DNA from: Monilinia fructicola
Taxonomy: Eukaryota; Ascomycota; Leotiomycetes; Helotiales; Sclerotiniaceae
DNA: 64,000 bases
Direction: 5' to 3'
Assembly (NCBI GenBank): GCA_008692225.1
Contig: VICG01000001.1
Location: 918,501 to 982,500 of the forward strand
Part shown: positions 11,182 to 22,670 of the stretch, piece after piece
Layout: each line of letters opens with the position of its first letter
Numbering within the stretch: position 1 is the first letter of the stretch
Notes under the pieces: generated by a model
What the model was told of the DNA's origin: nothing
Database searches by the model: none
What the model saw: the letters and a program-made list of their open reading frames with translations, nothing else
Program-made: the position numbers and the translations under genes

Positions 11182-12087
11182 CTAATCCTCAAGCACGATG
11201 ACAACTTTCCACCCATTCGGAACTCTGATTCTGATTCTCTCTCCAAGCTTTAGCTCCGGAACACTGGTATTACTGCGCTCAAAGTCGCGTTCAAGCCTGG
11301 GGCTTGATCTTGGGCTAGGACTGGGACGGCTACGAGCTGCATACCTATCTTCTTCGTATCCGGTTTCGCGACTCTCATATCTATCCTCCGATGAGCTATG
11401 TTTCGGTCTCATGCGCTCTCGGAGACGCTCCTCCATTTCCATTCTTCTGAAATCCTCTTCCGTTTGTCCTCTGGTCTGATCTCTTGCTCTCTCTCTCGCC
11501 ATCCGAAGTCTCTCTCTCAATATCTCTCTCTGTTCTCTCTCCTCTTCCATGTTTCTTAACTCTTCTGCTCGCGCATTTGAATGTCTTGAGTAGGGAGTGG
11601 GAGTGGAAGTAGAAGATGAGTATCCAAATCCAGATTCGAATGTGGGAGGAGGTGAGGGCGAGCGGGGGGCTCTTTGACTAAAGTGAGGATCTTGGGACGA
11701 GTGAGGGACATGAGGTCTGCGATACTCCTCTCTCTGGGGATAGGATGGATCGTGGGATGGGTGAGGGACATGAGGTCTGCGATACTCTTCTCTCTGGGGA
11801 TAGGATTGTTCTCTAGATGCATATGCCGAGGGTGGATATCGGTATCGTGACACTGTGTAAGACTTGTGCTCTCTCGAAGATTCTTGCGACATACCCTTAC
11901 GTCCAGAAGATGGCTCCTGATACTCATGCTCCTCTTCAGACTCTAACTCAGATTCCAAGTCAGACTCCAAATCTAGCGCAGCTAGCTTGCTTAATAACTC
12001 GGGGCTGGTTCTTTCATCGTCTAAGGATGGAGGTAACTTCTTTCCATTGCCTGTATTGTGTACAGTGGCTTTGGTTCTGTGTGACAT
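11182..12087 (-). CDS. Arg/Glu/Ser-rich low-complexity protein, 301 aa, unknown function
   Basis: A single exon from ATG at 12087. The N-terminal third carries an acidic Leu/Glu/Ser run (LDLESDLESELESEEEHEYQ, about residues 40-60). The middle holds two near-perfect copies of a 22-residue repeat (PQREEYRRPHVPH core at about 97-140), visible in the DNA as direct repeats at about 11,700-11,810. Next comes a Pro/Ser-rich stretch, a strongly charged predicted helix (EELRNMEEEREQREILRERL..., about 175-235) and RS-type segments. The C-terminal 25 residues (LGERIRIRVPNGWKVVIVLED) look like a short beta-rich folded element and may be the conserved part. No family recognised. Confidence 0.6.
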   Translation of the reverse strand: MSHRTKATVHNTGNGKKLPPSLDDERTSPELLSKLAALDLESDLESELESEEEHEYQEPSSGRKGMSQESSREHKSYTVSRYRYPPSAYASREQSYPQREEYRRPHVPHPSHDPSYPQREEYRRPHVPHSSQDPHFSQRAPRSPSPPPTFESGFGYSSSTSTPTPYSRHSNARAEELRNMEEEREQREILRERLRMARERARDQTRGQTEEDFRRMEMEERLRERMRPKHSSSEDRYESRETGYEEDRYAARSRPSPSPRSSPRLERDFERSNTSVPELKLGERIRIRVPNGWKVVIVLED

Positions 12088-12651
12088 GATGAATTGCCTT
12101 CGTTTTCAGAAAAACCGATACAAGGTATAAGTTTTTATGTAAAAGTGACGATTTAGGTTGTTTGCTGGTGATGTTTATGTGAACTGAGTAGATGATGAAT
12201 AGACAGGAAATATGTAGGAAAATAGGAAACTTATATAGTTGAGGTTATTCGCTGTTTTGGAATAGTTAGATAACAATTTAGAGTAGAGATAAAGAGATGT
12301 AAACAATTTGTTGTTTAGAACAGTATTTAGCGTCGGTACAGGAATAAAGAAAAGAATAAATAAAGGATGTATGAATGATAAAGAAAACATCAATGATCTT
12401 TGTTCATTGTTGACACCTAGCTACGCGGTCAATATTGAGAAGCTGTAAGTATTGTAAACCTTGAAAACAAGAATGGATATCACACTGTACATCTTTAACC
12501 TGTGAGCCAAAACAGCAGACATCGAATGATAGTTGATACACATCCGTCCGTGAGTCCTAAATCACTACTGAATAACCCGTTCCTACCATCAAATCACTCT
12601 ATAGTTTCGATTACCCTCGTAGTTTCATCAAACTTCTTCCCCTCCTACAGC
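12088..12651. other. Intergenic, promoter of the 301-aa gene and 3' flank of the next
   Basis: AT-rich; no coding frame supported on either strand. Confidence 0.45.
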
Positions 12652-13722
12652 TCATGTCTGACTTCCATTAGCGATTCCACCACTTCTCCTCATCAATCTA
12701 TTTCCCGCCTTCTCTCTAAATCCACTATCAGTAAAATCCTTCATTCCCTGCTCCTTGATTGCCCTGTTTTGCTCCAAATCCCTTTGATCTCCAAAACCTC
12801 CTGCAATTGCCGAATTAACGCTCCCCCTTAATGCTTCTCCGGCTCCATGTATACCCCGCGCAGCATTGACGATACTTTCTCGCTTACCTCCTGGACGGGA
12901 GAAGTTGACGTTGGATTTTATGGGGCTGTCTGATCTTTGCTGTTCAGTGATTGGCATTCGTGGTGAATTAGTGGTAGTTGAATTTAACGTTAGGTTCTGG
13001 TTATGAATGTCATTATTTGCCTGGGAATTGGTTTGAGGACTGATGGGATTTGTGGTGATGTTTGCAGTGTTGGGGGATTTAGAATCGACGGTATGGTCTA
13101 TCACAAGTGGGGGGACGGGATTGGAGTTCCGAAGTGGTGAACGTTCAGGAATCACACGACCACCTCCAGTGCTAGTCCTTCGAAGAGCATACGGCTCCGT
13201 ATCCGAAGATATAGGTGTCTGAATATGCTGGGAAGCTTCGATTGCTGGAAGTGGAGGCTCATTCGATGGATAAGTTGTCGAGGACGCTGGAGGAGGATCG
13301 ATTGAAGGATCGTATGGATGGGTTTTGGTATGAGAAGTACCATCATTATGAACCGTTGTTGTTGCTTGTTTATGTCAGAATTGTTCTCAATCAATGAATA
13401 GATTAATTCAGGTACGTACTGGTAGTAGTCGTAGTTGTAGTAGTCGTCGTGGTTCCGGGATTGTGGTTTGCACCTTGATTTATCCGAGTATCTGCGCTCG
13501 AGATATTACTACTTCGAAAGGAATCGTTATTTCGATGGTTTAGAATCCTATTTTCTTCGTCTGGAGGGATTGGGGGTGCAAGTGTTGGTGCCGCCGCTGC
13601 ACGTGGTTCAAAGCGAGTTTTGTCTTTGTTTTCTGAACAAACCCATTGTAAACGTAAATCACGGTATCTACCTGGCAAGGTAAATTATTTCTTCTATATC
13701 TACAAGTATACATACATGACAT
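12652..13722 (-). CDS. Three-exon gene for a low-complexity protein of about 323 aa, unknown function
   Basis: Proposed exons: 13722-13716, 13671-13420 and 13364-12652. The second intron (13419-13365, GTACGT...CAAG, 55 nt) is well supported: it joins a Thr run to TVHNDGTSHTKTHPYDPS in frame. The first (13715-13672, GTATGT...CCAG, 44 nt) is weaker; it supplies an ATG, giving MSCRYRDLRLQWVCSENK, whereas the frame alone offers only a TTG. The protein begins with a short Trp/Cys-containing segment that may be folded. A Pro/Asn/Ser/Thr-rich middle follows, then a C-terminal part with Gly/Ala repeats (NAARGIHGAGEALRGSVNSA, GGFGDQRDLEQN) and a basic end. The C-terminal pattern resembles small amphipathic fungal proteins, but I cannot name it. 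Confidence 0.6.
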
Positions 13723-14150
13723 ATGTATGGGATATAAGTATAAAAGTCATGGTTTGTCTAAAGCTCACCAGTTTCTCGTGACGTAATTATGCATCACCTC
13801 AAAGCAGGATGTAAACGTCGATCACTGCTTCGTTCATCCAGAAGACTGCGCCACATTATTAATTTTACACTGGGCCACATGGTGAGAACGAATGCTTGAA
13901 TGGGAATATCAGTTGTCATTATAATTTTTGTATCATTTCAGTAATGGTGCTGTTGTAACTGTTTGATAGACAGGCTCATGGTAGGTAGTATAACTTATTG
14001 TCATTAATGCTACTTTGAAGTTGAATGCAAAGTGAGCTAGCTATATGCCCGCCATATGCCTAGGCCATGATCAAGTGCTCATGTCTACGTGTACTCCAAT
14101 TCGCATTGTAACAATACTTTCAAGGGCTAGGCTAGGTCTGGATACCCAAG
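13723..14150. other. Intergenic
   Basis: No coding signal seen. This is the upstream region of the three-exon minus-strand gene. Confidence 0.4.
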
Positions 14151-14932
14151 GAATCTTTCAAATGATATGAGCCACCTTCCCAGCTTCTGACCCTCCTTCT
14201 TTTACAAGCAACTTATGCGCTTTATCGGCTCTATGCAAACCTTTTGGGCCTCTCTGACTTTTGCTGGCATTGAGGAAGTCGTGAGTGTCATTTCCCTAAT
14301 TTTTGGCATCGTGTAGATTGTTGCTCTTTGTCCTCTAAATAATCTTGTATTTGATTGATGGACATTATCTGCACGAAGGGGTTTGCGTAGTATTTTTGGT
14401 GATAAATAATTAGACGCTCTTTGTCCAAGTTCTATTGGCCACTCTGAAGCGAAGTCTAAGGAAACATCTCCATGAGTTTGAAGCTTCTATTGCTCAGTTA
14501 TATTATTTTCACGAATAATATGCAACTGTGAAAATGCAAGAAGTCGGTCGATATTATTCGGATCCAGGAGTTCCAGCCCCTGATGCTTGGAATGCTCGTT
14601 TTGTCGCTTCTGCATATTCATCAAGACCTCTACATTCTCGAATATGATTAGTAGATTATGTATCGTTTACTCAGCTCGCATAGAATTATTACGGGAGCCG
14701 TCGAGGCTATACGGCTCTAGTATATGAACTTCCAACTTTCGCACTTTTTCTCTACCCAGGATGCGTTTGGATGGCCACCTACAACCCAAGGATATCTTTG
14801 AATATACAGAGTATAGATCTCGAAATTAACCCAGGTTTCGGGCTCTACCGATTCCGTGCTGAACGCTTTAACATATAAACTCGTTACAACATGTCGTGAT
14901 TCCCAGCATACAGCTGCCACTGAGATCTGCAA
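14151..14932 (-). pseudogene. Decayed minus-strand coding remnant, family not recognised
   Basis: Two blocks on the minus strand look formerly coding. Block 1 (14932-14717) encodes a 71-codon frame with many aromatic residues (WVNFEIYTLYIQRYPW) ending at a stop. Block 2 (about 14640-14170) is open for about 155 codons in one frame with a single internal TAG, while a second frame contains a protein-like stretch (NDTHDFLNASKSQRGPKG, about 14295-14240). The reading frame cannot be resolved, and no intact gene spans the region. It could be an old duplicated or transposed gene; chance openness is not excluded. Confidence 0.3.
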
Positions 14933-15439
14933 GGGTTATCTGCACTCATTAAGTCTACCATTATAGTTTAGAAGAACTATTCGTGGGCGTCGGATTGCAA
15001 ACCCCCAAACCTTAAGTCAAAGTCCGGGAGGTAGGTCATCAAAGCATGTAAAAGAGTCTGCATTATCAACTCTGCTTTGCCTATCGTAGAAGGCTTTCGG
15101 TCGCTGCGCAATGGTCAACCATTGGAAGTCAGGTTTGGGAAAACAACGGCAATTTTGGCAGTCTTTATGTGACAGACCAATGTTGGCGTAGCTAGATAAC
15201 TTAATCAATCCTCTTGAAACTCTCCCACAAAAAATGAGTAAAACTACATCAACCTATGTTTTTTATTATGATCTACATCAAAAATTTCAATACTATCACC
15301 TAGATAGGCGTAACTCTTACCTCTCGTATCACTGAGAGTAGATGAAACCTCTAACAAGACCAACGACAAGTCATATAGCGCTTCTACGCGGCTTTCTAAC
15401 ATCCTAGAATCAAGCATCCAAGATATATCAGCTTAAGAT
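14933..15439. other. Intergenic
   Basis: No supported gene. A short minus-strand frame at 15017-15208 has no convincing features. Confidence 0.35.
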
Positions 15440-16585
15440 ATGTCTGAAGATAAGTATCGGATTGAGGTCTTGGCCCCGGAGGGAGACATTCAAAATGCCA
15501 GCGAGACCGGTCTATAGTGTGTCAAAGATGTAAAAACCGCGCATAAGGAATTTGACATAAACGCCAAACAAAAAGAGATATCAACCCGCTTCTAGGAGGC
15601 CAGGTCGACGCCATAATTAGTCTTGATGTCAGTAGAAATATACTCAGGAAGCCGCAGAGGTTATTCAGGGAAATAAGGAAGATGTACCAACGTCTCAAAC
15701 AGTTGGAAGAGGGCCTCAAAAGCCCATGGATTTTACGGCACTGCCGAAGTCAACTGAAAGCATATTGATGATGAAACGAAGGAAATTAGGATACTAGAGC
15801 GTGCTCGAGATGAATGAGCCAAAGAGATTCGGAGGCTAGAGCCTATTCAATCAGAGTAGATACGAAACCTAGCAACTCAAATAATATTACACCATTATGG
15901 AGACGATGTCGATGAGCGATATTCGAAATACTAAGGGAATGCGCAATGGAACAGGAAATATTCCAAAAAGTAATCACTAGACAAAGATGCGCTAGATCGT
16001 AGAATTGGAGAAGAAGAACACTAATGAAGCAAGTCCCCCTTTCAAAAACCACCTGTAACACCGATATCAGAGAAGTTCATAGAGATTGCAGTAAAATCAA
16101 AGGTCCCCACTACTGATACCTTCTGGAATATCTCCGCCGATTCTGAAAGTTCTCATGCTGACATAGCCATAGTGGCGAAAGAATGAAAACGTATCCACTT
16201 GGCTTAACAGACTCAAACTGATTTTGAAAGCATCGAATTCTTACTTCCAGAGATGACCACAAGAATTGGGCTTTCCCTCAAAGTCTGCCATTACACAGCT
16301 TCAAGAGATACATTCTGCCAATCTACGGATAAGGTAGACATTCCATTGCATTGAAGATTTGTGATCACATATAGATGTGCATTGAACACCGAACTCCAAT
16401 ATGCCACGCGAGCAGAGACGGAGGTAAGCGCCGAAGAGAATCTTGGGAGAAGCAAAAGGGTAGAATATCATAGGCGCTTTAATCTGGCAAGAAGCAAGCT
16501 TCGAGGAATAGACGGATTACTAGTGACTGGAATAGCAATAAGTAAACAGTATCAAAGCATTGTAACTCAGTATTGGCAATGTTGA
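15440..16585 (+). pseudogene. Decayed gene for a charged, coiled-coil-like protein
   Basis: Starting at ATG 15440 (MSEDKYRIEVLAPEGDIQNA), one plus frame keeps protein-like composition to TGA at 16583-16585, about 380 codons, but is interrupted by about 14 stop codons. Charged helical stretches are visible (ERARDE, AKEIRRLEPIQSE, KPPVTPISEKFIEIAVKSK). Its last 75 codons are open (about 16361-16585). Between about 15560 and 15720 a neighbouring frame looks better (LDVSRNILRKPQRLFREIRK), implying at least two indels. Most stops are TAA/TAG/TGA in positions that one C-to-T change from CAA, CAG or CGA would create, as expected of RIP or cytosine deamination. The parent family is not recognised. 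Confidence 0.6.
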
Positions 16586-17570
16586 TGACACTTAGAACCC
16601 GAAGAAGGAATTCTAAACGGTCTATTTGACTTGTAGGATATCTTTTGTATTAGTTTCTTGGTTTCAGAAGTAGAATTGTAGGTAGACTACAATTTAAGAT
16701 AGAATTTGAAAGACAACAATTCTATTCACACATCAGACAATACGTGTATATGCATCAACTGATGCAATGCGCCATCACAACAAGCTATACAAACGTGAAA
16801 GCGGACCAGTCAATGATTCACATCTATTGAGAATACCAGATATATCTTGTTTTACCTGGTATCATAACCTTTATGCTCGAGTATAAGGATTATTTTGATA
16901 ACCGGTGCAGACAATCACTTTGACGCCACTAATTAACGTGAAATGTACTAAAAATTCGACTGCCACATAAATCAACGGTCATGGCAGACTATCTAATGTT
17001 CTATATCATGGGAATTATGATCACCTGATAAATGCCAAACATGTAGAAAAATTGAACGAGGTTGTACTTAAGCTGGTACGGTACTCTTCAAACTCTTGTT
17101 CGCAGTATGATTACTCAATGTGATCCCAATACCCAGATATATGAGTGTGAGAGATTCAAGACGTCCGGGGTAACAAGGGCGTCGACGTCATTGAATTCGA
17201 ATTTGACCCGAATCCTTACATTTAGAACGTCTAGAGCGGCCTCACCTATCGAACTTGGATTTTTCTGATCACTGCCAGGTGCAAGGAAGGCAAGACTTGA
17301 AGAGATATATATGGGATTTAAGATAAATTGAACTTTTCTTCCAATAGAGTGAAGCTATTCAACATGGCAAGTTTAGGTATTTGAAATCCAATCTACCCTT
17401 CTTGCACATCACATAAGGTCTACCGTACAAATTAAGCGAGACATCTTCTCGCCACACCCCCCCCCCCCATTTGGCCAGCATTTCACACCAAAAACGGCCA
17501 TGTTAACGCATTAATAACTTTACGAATAATGAATGTATCTTTTGAAAATCTCAAATAAGGAATCTTTCTA
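16586..17570. other. Non-coding region with a C homopolymer
   Basis: No supported gene. A run of about 13 C lies at 17456-17468, next to the AT-rich stretch that follows. Confidence 0.4.
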
Positions 17571-17880
17571 TAGTGATTAATAGATCTTGAAGATCTTAAA
17601 TTTTTGCGAATTTTTTACAAAGAGTAATATAGGATTATAAAAATTAGAATTTCAAGTTTTGGATTTGTATGTAAATCAAATTTAAAATTGAAACTTTTAG
17701 AACAATAGCACTATAATTAGTGGGTATAAATAGACAGCTTAGATAGTCATAATACGAATCAGCTTTACTACTACATGATTCAGACCGTGTTTTAGAACAC
17801 AAGCCTAAAACTAGAAATTCTAATTTTTTATAAAAAGATGTTAAAAATTTGAAATTCTCAATATTGATTGATTTTTATAC
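17571..17880. repeat. Degenerate AT-rich fold-back (inverted-repeat) element
   Basis: The left arm (about 17571-17663) and the reverse complement of the right arm (about 17804-17880) align imperfectly over roughly 75-90 bases. The best core is ataaaaa(a)ttagaatttc followed by aagtttt/tagtttt. About 140 bases separate the arms. The surrounding 17.5-18.0 kb is strongly AT-rich. This fits an old non-autonomous inverted-repeat element heavily mutated by C-to-T change; I could not identify target duplications. Confidence 0.45.
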
Positions 17881-19175
17881 ATTGACTTATCATACAAAAT
17901 TGTAATCAATTATATTAAACTTTCATTAAAATACTAATGTATCAAAATAGCTGTTTCTTGTTGTAAAATAATGACTAAATGTGGAGGAGGCGAGAAGTAG
18001 GGTAGGCGACTCATGATGTATGAGTCATTTAAGCGAAATAACACAGTACCCTTCCTTCGGTGCTTGTAGCGCGCAATAGAACCTTTTCGCGGTCAAATAA
18101 GGTTCAACCTAACTCGCTTTGATATTAGGGCACAGTCAAGCTTTAGTTGAAGAATTAGTCGCAGAGTTTCAGGACTTGTGAATGTTGAAATGGAAATAAA
18201 GCTGATTGGTCCATTGGCGATGCACACTCAAGGGAATCAAATTATTGTACAAGGCGCAATCACAATATTCTCCTTCTCATTTATCTACCTTCTCATAAAT
18301 GAGAATTAGAAGAGAAGAAGGCCCGCCTGGTGCAAGAATGTCTAAGGCGGCTTTTGCAGAAGACTTGATTACCTGAGGATGAGGAGGAAGCGTTCTGGTT
18401 TCAGTGACCGGAACCCATATTTATTGCTACTACTCGAGTAGTTCGAGGTTAATGAATCTGGTCACTTTCTAACGGCTCCATAGTGCAGCATTTCTTATTC
18501 CTCCATCCGCTTGATAATTTATGTAGGTACTAGTCGTGTTTCTAGTTTTCAGGTGACAGCGATGGCAGGCGCAGCAGCTAGACAAGTGCATCAGGTTATA
18601 GTGCATTAGTACGGTCTCCTTAATGAGCCAAACTGAAAACTCAGGTGTTAGAAACCTAGATACTGTGCAGTTCATTCCCGCTAAAACACCGTAAATGAAT
18701 ATAATGACTTGTACCGTACTATGCCACACAAATTAGCGCCAAGTTCATAAACAAGCGCTTTCCAACTATACGCCATTGTGTTGAGATTTGAGGTAGCTAA
18801 GCAAGTAAACTACGGCGAACACCATTCACGAATCTTTATTATTTGATTATACGGTTTTCTAGCATCATCGCATTGCCTGACTCGCCTCACTATACGGTGT
18901 TTCTAGTCAGCAACATGACTAGCATCATAGTGCATCTAGTTGGATCTAACATACTGCTGTACTATGTATTGACTCAAAATAGTTTATAAGAGGTCGATCC
19001 CCCAATGATTCAACATTCTCCTAATTCCTAAAACACATCCTACCCCAAAAACTTCATCCAAAAGAATCTTGTGATACTCAATTTTAACAACCATTATTCA
19101 CGAATCTACTTCCGGAACACCCCTTACTCATATCAAGAGCATCAAGTCTCTTTTCATACAGGACATTCTGTCAAT
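17881..19175. other. Intergenic, upstream of the exonuclease gene
   Basis: No supported gene. The last 170 bases before 19176 are A/C/T-rich, as in other fungal promoters. Confidence 0.4.
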
Positions 19176-20633
19176 ATGTCAGATATCAAATCACCAAAAC
19201 CCAACAACAAATCTTCTGGATCGGAAGATTCGGATTATTCTGAACAGAAATCTATCATCATTGACTATTTGTCGAAAGAGAATCGAAATTATGACATAAG
19301 AACTGTATGGCTATATCTTTCTATATCTACCTTTCTTGCATGCTGATTTAATATGTTTAGGAGTCGCCCGAATACGATGCTGATGATGAGAGCGCAAGCT
19401 CATGGTCGGATGACATGCAAGGAAGTCTTAAACAATGAAGAGTACTTTCTAAGCGATGAAGAGTCTGGAAGTTCCTCAGATAATAGGGATACTGGCGAGG
19501 ACTCGAATATCGACGAGCCCGAATGCAGCTGGCCCACTGACCCTGATGCAAATGAACCCTGGTTTCAACCATGGAGCTTAACCAATGAATTTGAGCAACA
19601 GTTATCTCACACATGGCCCGATCTGGAGGGACCACAGGTTGAGGTGGATTGGGATTTGGAAAATAGAGAAGGTGTGTACTTGCTAACTATCCCTTCTATC
19701 CCGTTGTTCGAAGAAAGCATTCTAACCTATTTAGTTCCTGAACCAAAGCCACCACAGCGCGAGGAAGGCATCATGATCGACACCCTCGAAAAACTCGATG
19801 CCTTCTTACCCACCCTATCTCAACTTAAGGATGGAGTTGAGCTTGCACTCGATTGCGAGGGAAGTCCATCAAAGAAAGTCAATGGGGTTCTTGTTCCAAG
19901 TGGCGGATTTGGTCGCAACGGATATATGTCATTCCTGTCAATGACAATAATCTCCATGAAGAAGACATACATCTTCGATGTCTGGCAACTCAAGAGAACG
20001 ACGTTTGAGCGTCAGAGTAAAGATGGATTGTCACTCAAACAAGTTCTGGAGTCACATGACAGGATCCAGCTCTGGTGGGATGTCCGTGGTGATTGGGATA
20101 TCTTATTTCATAGGTTTGGTATCCAAATTGGAAAAGTACGGGATTTACAATTGATGGAGGTGTTATCTCGCCAGGGTTATAAGGGGAGAGTTTCTGGTTT
20201 GTTAAGAACCATGAAGGAAGAAGGCAAAAATTTTATGAGCCCAGAAGAGCTAGAGATCTGGATAGATGACAAGGAAGCTGGATCAGATTATTTCAAGAGG
20301 CATAACTGGCAGCCATTGATAGACCGGCCCATTAACGCTATTGCAAGTAGCTATATTTCAGGCGACACTGACTGTTTGTTCCAGTTGCACAATCAGTTGG
20401 TATATAAGCTGTATCGTTGGGCTTATTGTACGCCGGGGAAAACTGTCACGGGTCTGATGGAGCTCATCGGGAAGCAATCAACACTCCCAGCAACTTTGGA
20501 AGACATAATGGAGTTCATTGACCAGGAATCGGCTCGCAGAGCTCATCATGCAATATCTCCTGAATTCGATTCCAGCTCTAAGGAGGGAAAGACTATACCA
20601 CCACCAGCCTTTCTCCAAATCAGCAGGACTTGA
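19176..20633 (+). CDS. DEDD-type 3'-5' exonuclease-domain protein (one apparent 1-nt frameshift)
   Basis: Exon 1 (19176-19304) encodes an acidic, Ser/Lys-rich N-terminus beginning MSDIKSPKPN. A 56-nt intron follows (19305-19360, GTATGG...TTTAG), and exon 2 starts ESPEYDADDESASSWSDD. That frame meets TGA at 19436-19438, while the long frame to 20633 is offset by +1, so one extra base somewhere in about 19361-19445 is implied; removing it gives exactly 467 codons. The C-terminal two thirds is a 3'-5' exonuclease fold: motif I LALDCEG (D at 19851, E at 19857), motif II WWDVRGDWDILFHRF (about 20073-20118) and motif III YISGDTDCLFQL (about 20353-20388). The family is close to EXD1-like and Werner-type exonuclease domains; substrate unknown. 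A decayed paralogue lies about 750 bp downstream. Confidence 0.8.
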
Positions 20634-21388
20634 GACCTGAATCCGGATAGAATTAGTAAGAGACAGGATGAAGATATCAGAGAGCAAGGATGGTTTAATT
20701 GAGTGGAGAAGAGCAATATTTCATGTACAAGAAATTGGAAGGAAAAATGCAATCTTCATTAGAAGTGGATGAGAATAGTTTTGTGCTCAGGAAATAGAAA
20801 GATATGAACACCAACTGTGACTAACTTGAAAAATATATAACATCAACCCAATTTATCAGTCCCGAACATGTGAAAATTATTCAGAAGATCTTCCCCTGTG
20901 ACCATCTCAAGTCTTTGCAATAGAGGAAATTCGTATATAGCTCTGGAATATAATACTCTTTAAACACATCTTTGTCCGGGAAACATCAAATTCACCACCG
21001 GAAGTTGATGTTGGCAGTCAGACTAGCAAGATGCAGTGTTATCCTTTTGGCTCTAGAGGTTACTTTACCCCGCTGAAACTCCTCGCCAGCACACATCTCT
21101 ACAGCGAAATTGCAAGCATACATCTTCAATTTTGCAAACTCTGCAGTAATTTTTGGTGCCAAATTTTCAACTATGGAATGAATCTTCCTCCTCCTAGTCA
21201 AACACACCCAATACTACTATGTCTTGAACTTTAAGTCCCTTTAAGCCTGCTCATCAGCAGCCGGATTCTATATAAATGGGGCGAGTGAGCAAGGGACAGA
21301 GGTTAGTCAAGAAGAGCAACCGGTCGAAAGACGGCGATACTATATGAAATCCCAGATACCCATGCTAATGGTTCGGTCTTAGATTGCT
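20634..21388. other. Spacer between the exonuclease gene and its decayed paralogue
   Basis: The minus strand at 21207-20992 carries a 70-codon frame of protein-like composition (KIHSIVENLAPKITAEFAKL, then NINFRW and stop) but has no ATG start. It could be a terminal exon or gene fragment; I cannot connect it to anything. Confidence 0.3.
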
Positions 21389-22607
21389 TTGCTTCAAAAC
21401 CAGCACATCGAGCCTGGTCTTCTCAGCAGGATTCAGATTGACAACAATGTCGACTTCACTACCACTCCTGTACTTGACCTGCCTGACTCATCTTCAACTA
21501 TAGAGAATCAAACAGGTACAGAAAACGCAAATTGGTCTACTCAGCCTGGCACGGGTGGTGCAACCTGGGAGTATATGACACCTATCTATATTGCTCCCAT
21601 AGAAAATGGCAAGTAGATTTGGCATTTATCACACAAATTGATTCGAATCTCTGAGAATGGCTTAGGGATTCAACTTATTTCTGGTATCTCAAATGAGCCC
21701 GTTTACAGAAGACTAATTCTCCCACAAATAAGCTAGTCGTTTTCATCGACTCGATTCCGGGCTTGGTCGAATTTCTCCCTGTCCTCTCAAGACTTCAAAG
21801 AAGTGTCCCCGAGCTTTTCTGCGGCTGCAAAGGAAATGCGAAAGGACTCTCGAGGGGTGGTCATATCACTATATTCACAACGACCATCAAGTCCCTGAGT
21901 ACAACATACATCTTCGACGTCCGTATCTTAAAAAATCGGGTATTTGATATGGTTTGATACAATGACCTATCACTCAGGCATGTTCTTGAATTTGAACCAA
22001 TTATGAAGGTATGGTGGGATTTGCGGAGTGACTTTGAGGCACTTTCTCACCACTTCACCATTCAATATCCACCCAAAATAACTATCGAGATCTCCAACTA
22101 CTGGAACTAATTTCTAGCAAAGGCAACAGAGCTAAGTTGAGTGGCCTAGCAAAGTCTGTCCGTACTATTTGCCTTGAAAATCCAGGGGAAATTGAAAGCG
22201 TACTTGGGGATGTTAGCAAGTGGAACATAATGAAGCAAGAGGCCCGGGATTACTTTGACTGGAATGAATTTGAAGATTTAGAGAAGTGACCAGTCAGTAT
22301 TGTGGTGTTGAAAAATTGCCGCGGGGACACAGAGATCATGTCAGGATTGTACGATTTTTTTTGATCCGGCGTCTCTGGAAAACTACCAAAGAAATGAGGA
22401 TGGGATCCTTCAACCTTTTTCTTGATATCGTTGACGACGAATCAGTTATTAGAGCTGAAGCGGAATGGTCGAAAGAAAGCACCAACAATTTGTTTCATAA
22501 CATCAAACCGAGAGGTCATGAACCACCGCGAGACTCGATCACCGCCAATATTTAGAATGCTGCCGGCAGTATATGATTGGGGTCGAGAGAACGAATGGCA
22601 CGCATAA
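21389..22607 (+). pseudogene. Decayed tandem paralogue of the 3'-5' exonuclease gene
   Basis: Pieces in changing frames follow the order of the upstream gene. 21763-21957 (VEFLPVLSRLQRSVPELF... then TTYIFDVRILKNRVF) matches AFLPTLSQLKDGVELAL... and KTYIFDVWQLKRTTF. Then come LSLRHVLEFEPIMKVWWDLR (matches LSLKQVLESHDRIQLWWDVR), DLQLLELISSKGNRAKLSGL (matches DLQLMEVLSRQGYKGRVSGL) and GDTEIMSGLYDFF near motif III. Frame changes and stops (TAG 21614, TGA 21955, TAA 22108, TGA 22286) prevent a full product. The D-x-E of motif I reads G-x-K (FCGCKG), so the catalytic pair is gone. This is a tandem duplication followed by loss of function. Confidence 0.8.
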
Positions 22608-22610
22608 GGC

Positions 22611-22670
22611 ATGATGATGATGATGATGGTGATGATGAAGAAGAAGAAGAAGAAGAAGAAGAAGAAGAAG
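22611..22670 (+). repeat. Compound microsatellite (GAT)n-(GAA)n
   Basis: About 9 GAT-type units, one interrupted by GGT, followed by about 11 GAA units. The repeat keeps all frames open, which explains several spurious Asp/Lys/Phe/His-run frames here. Confidence 0.95.
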
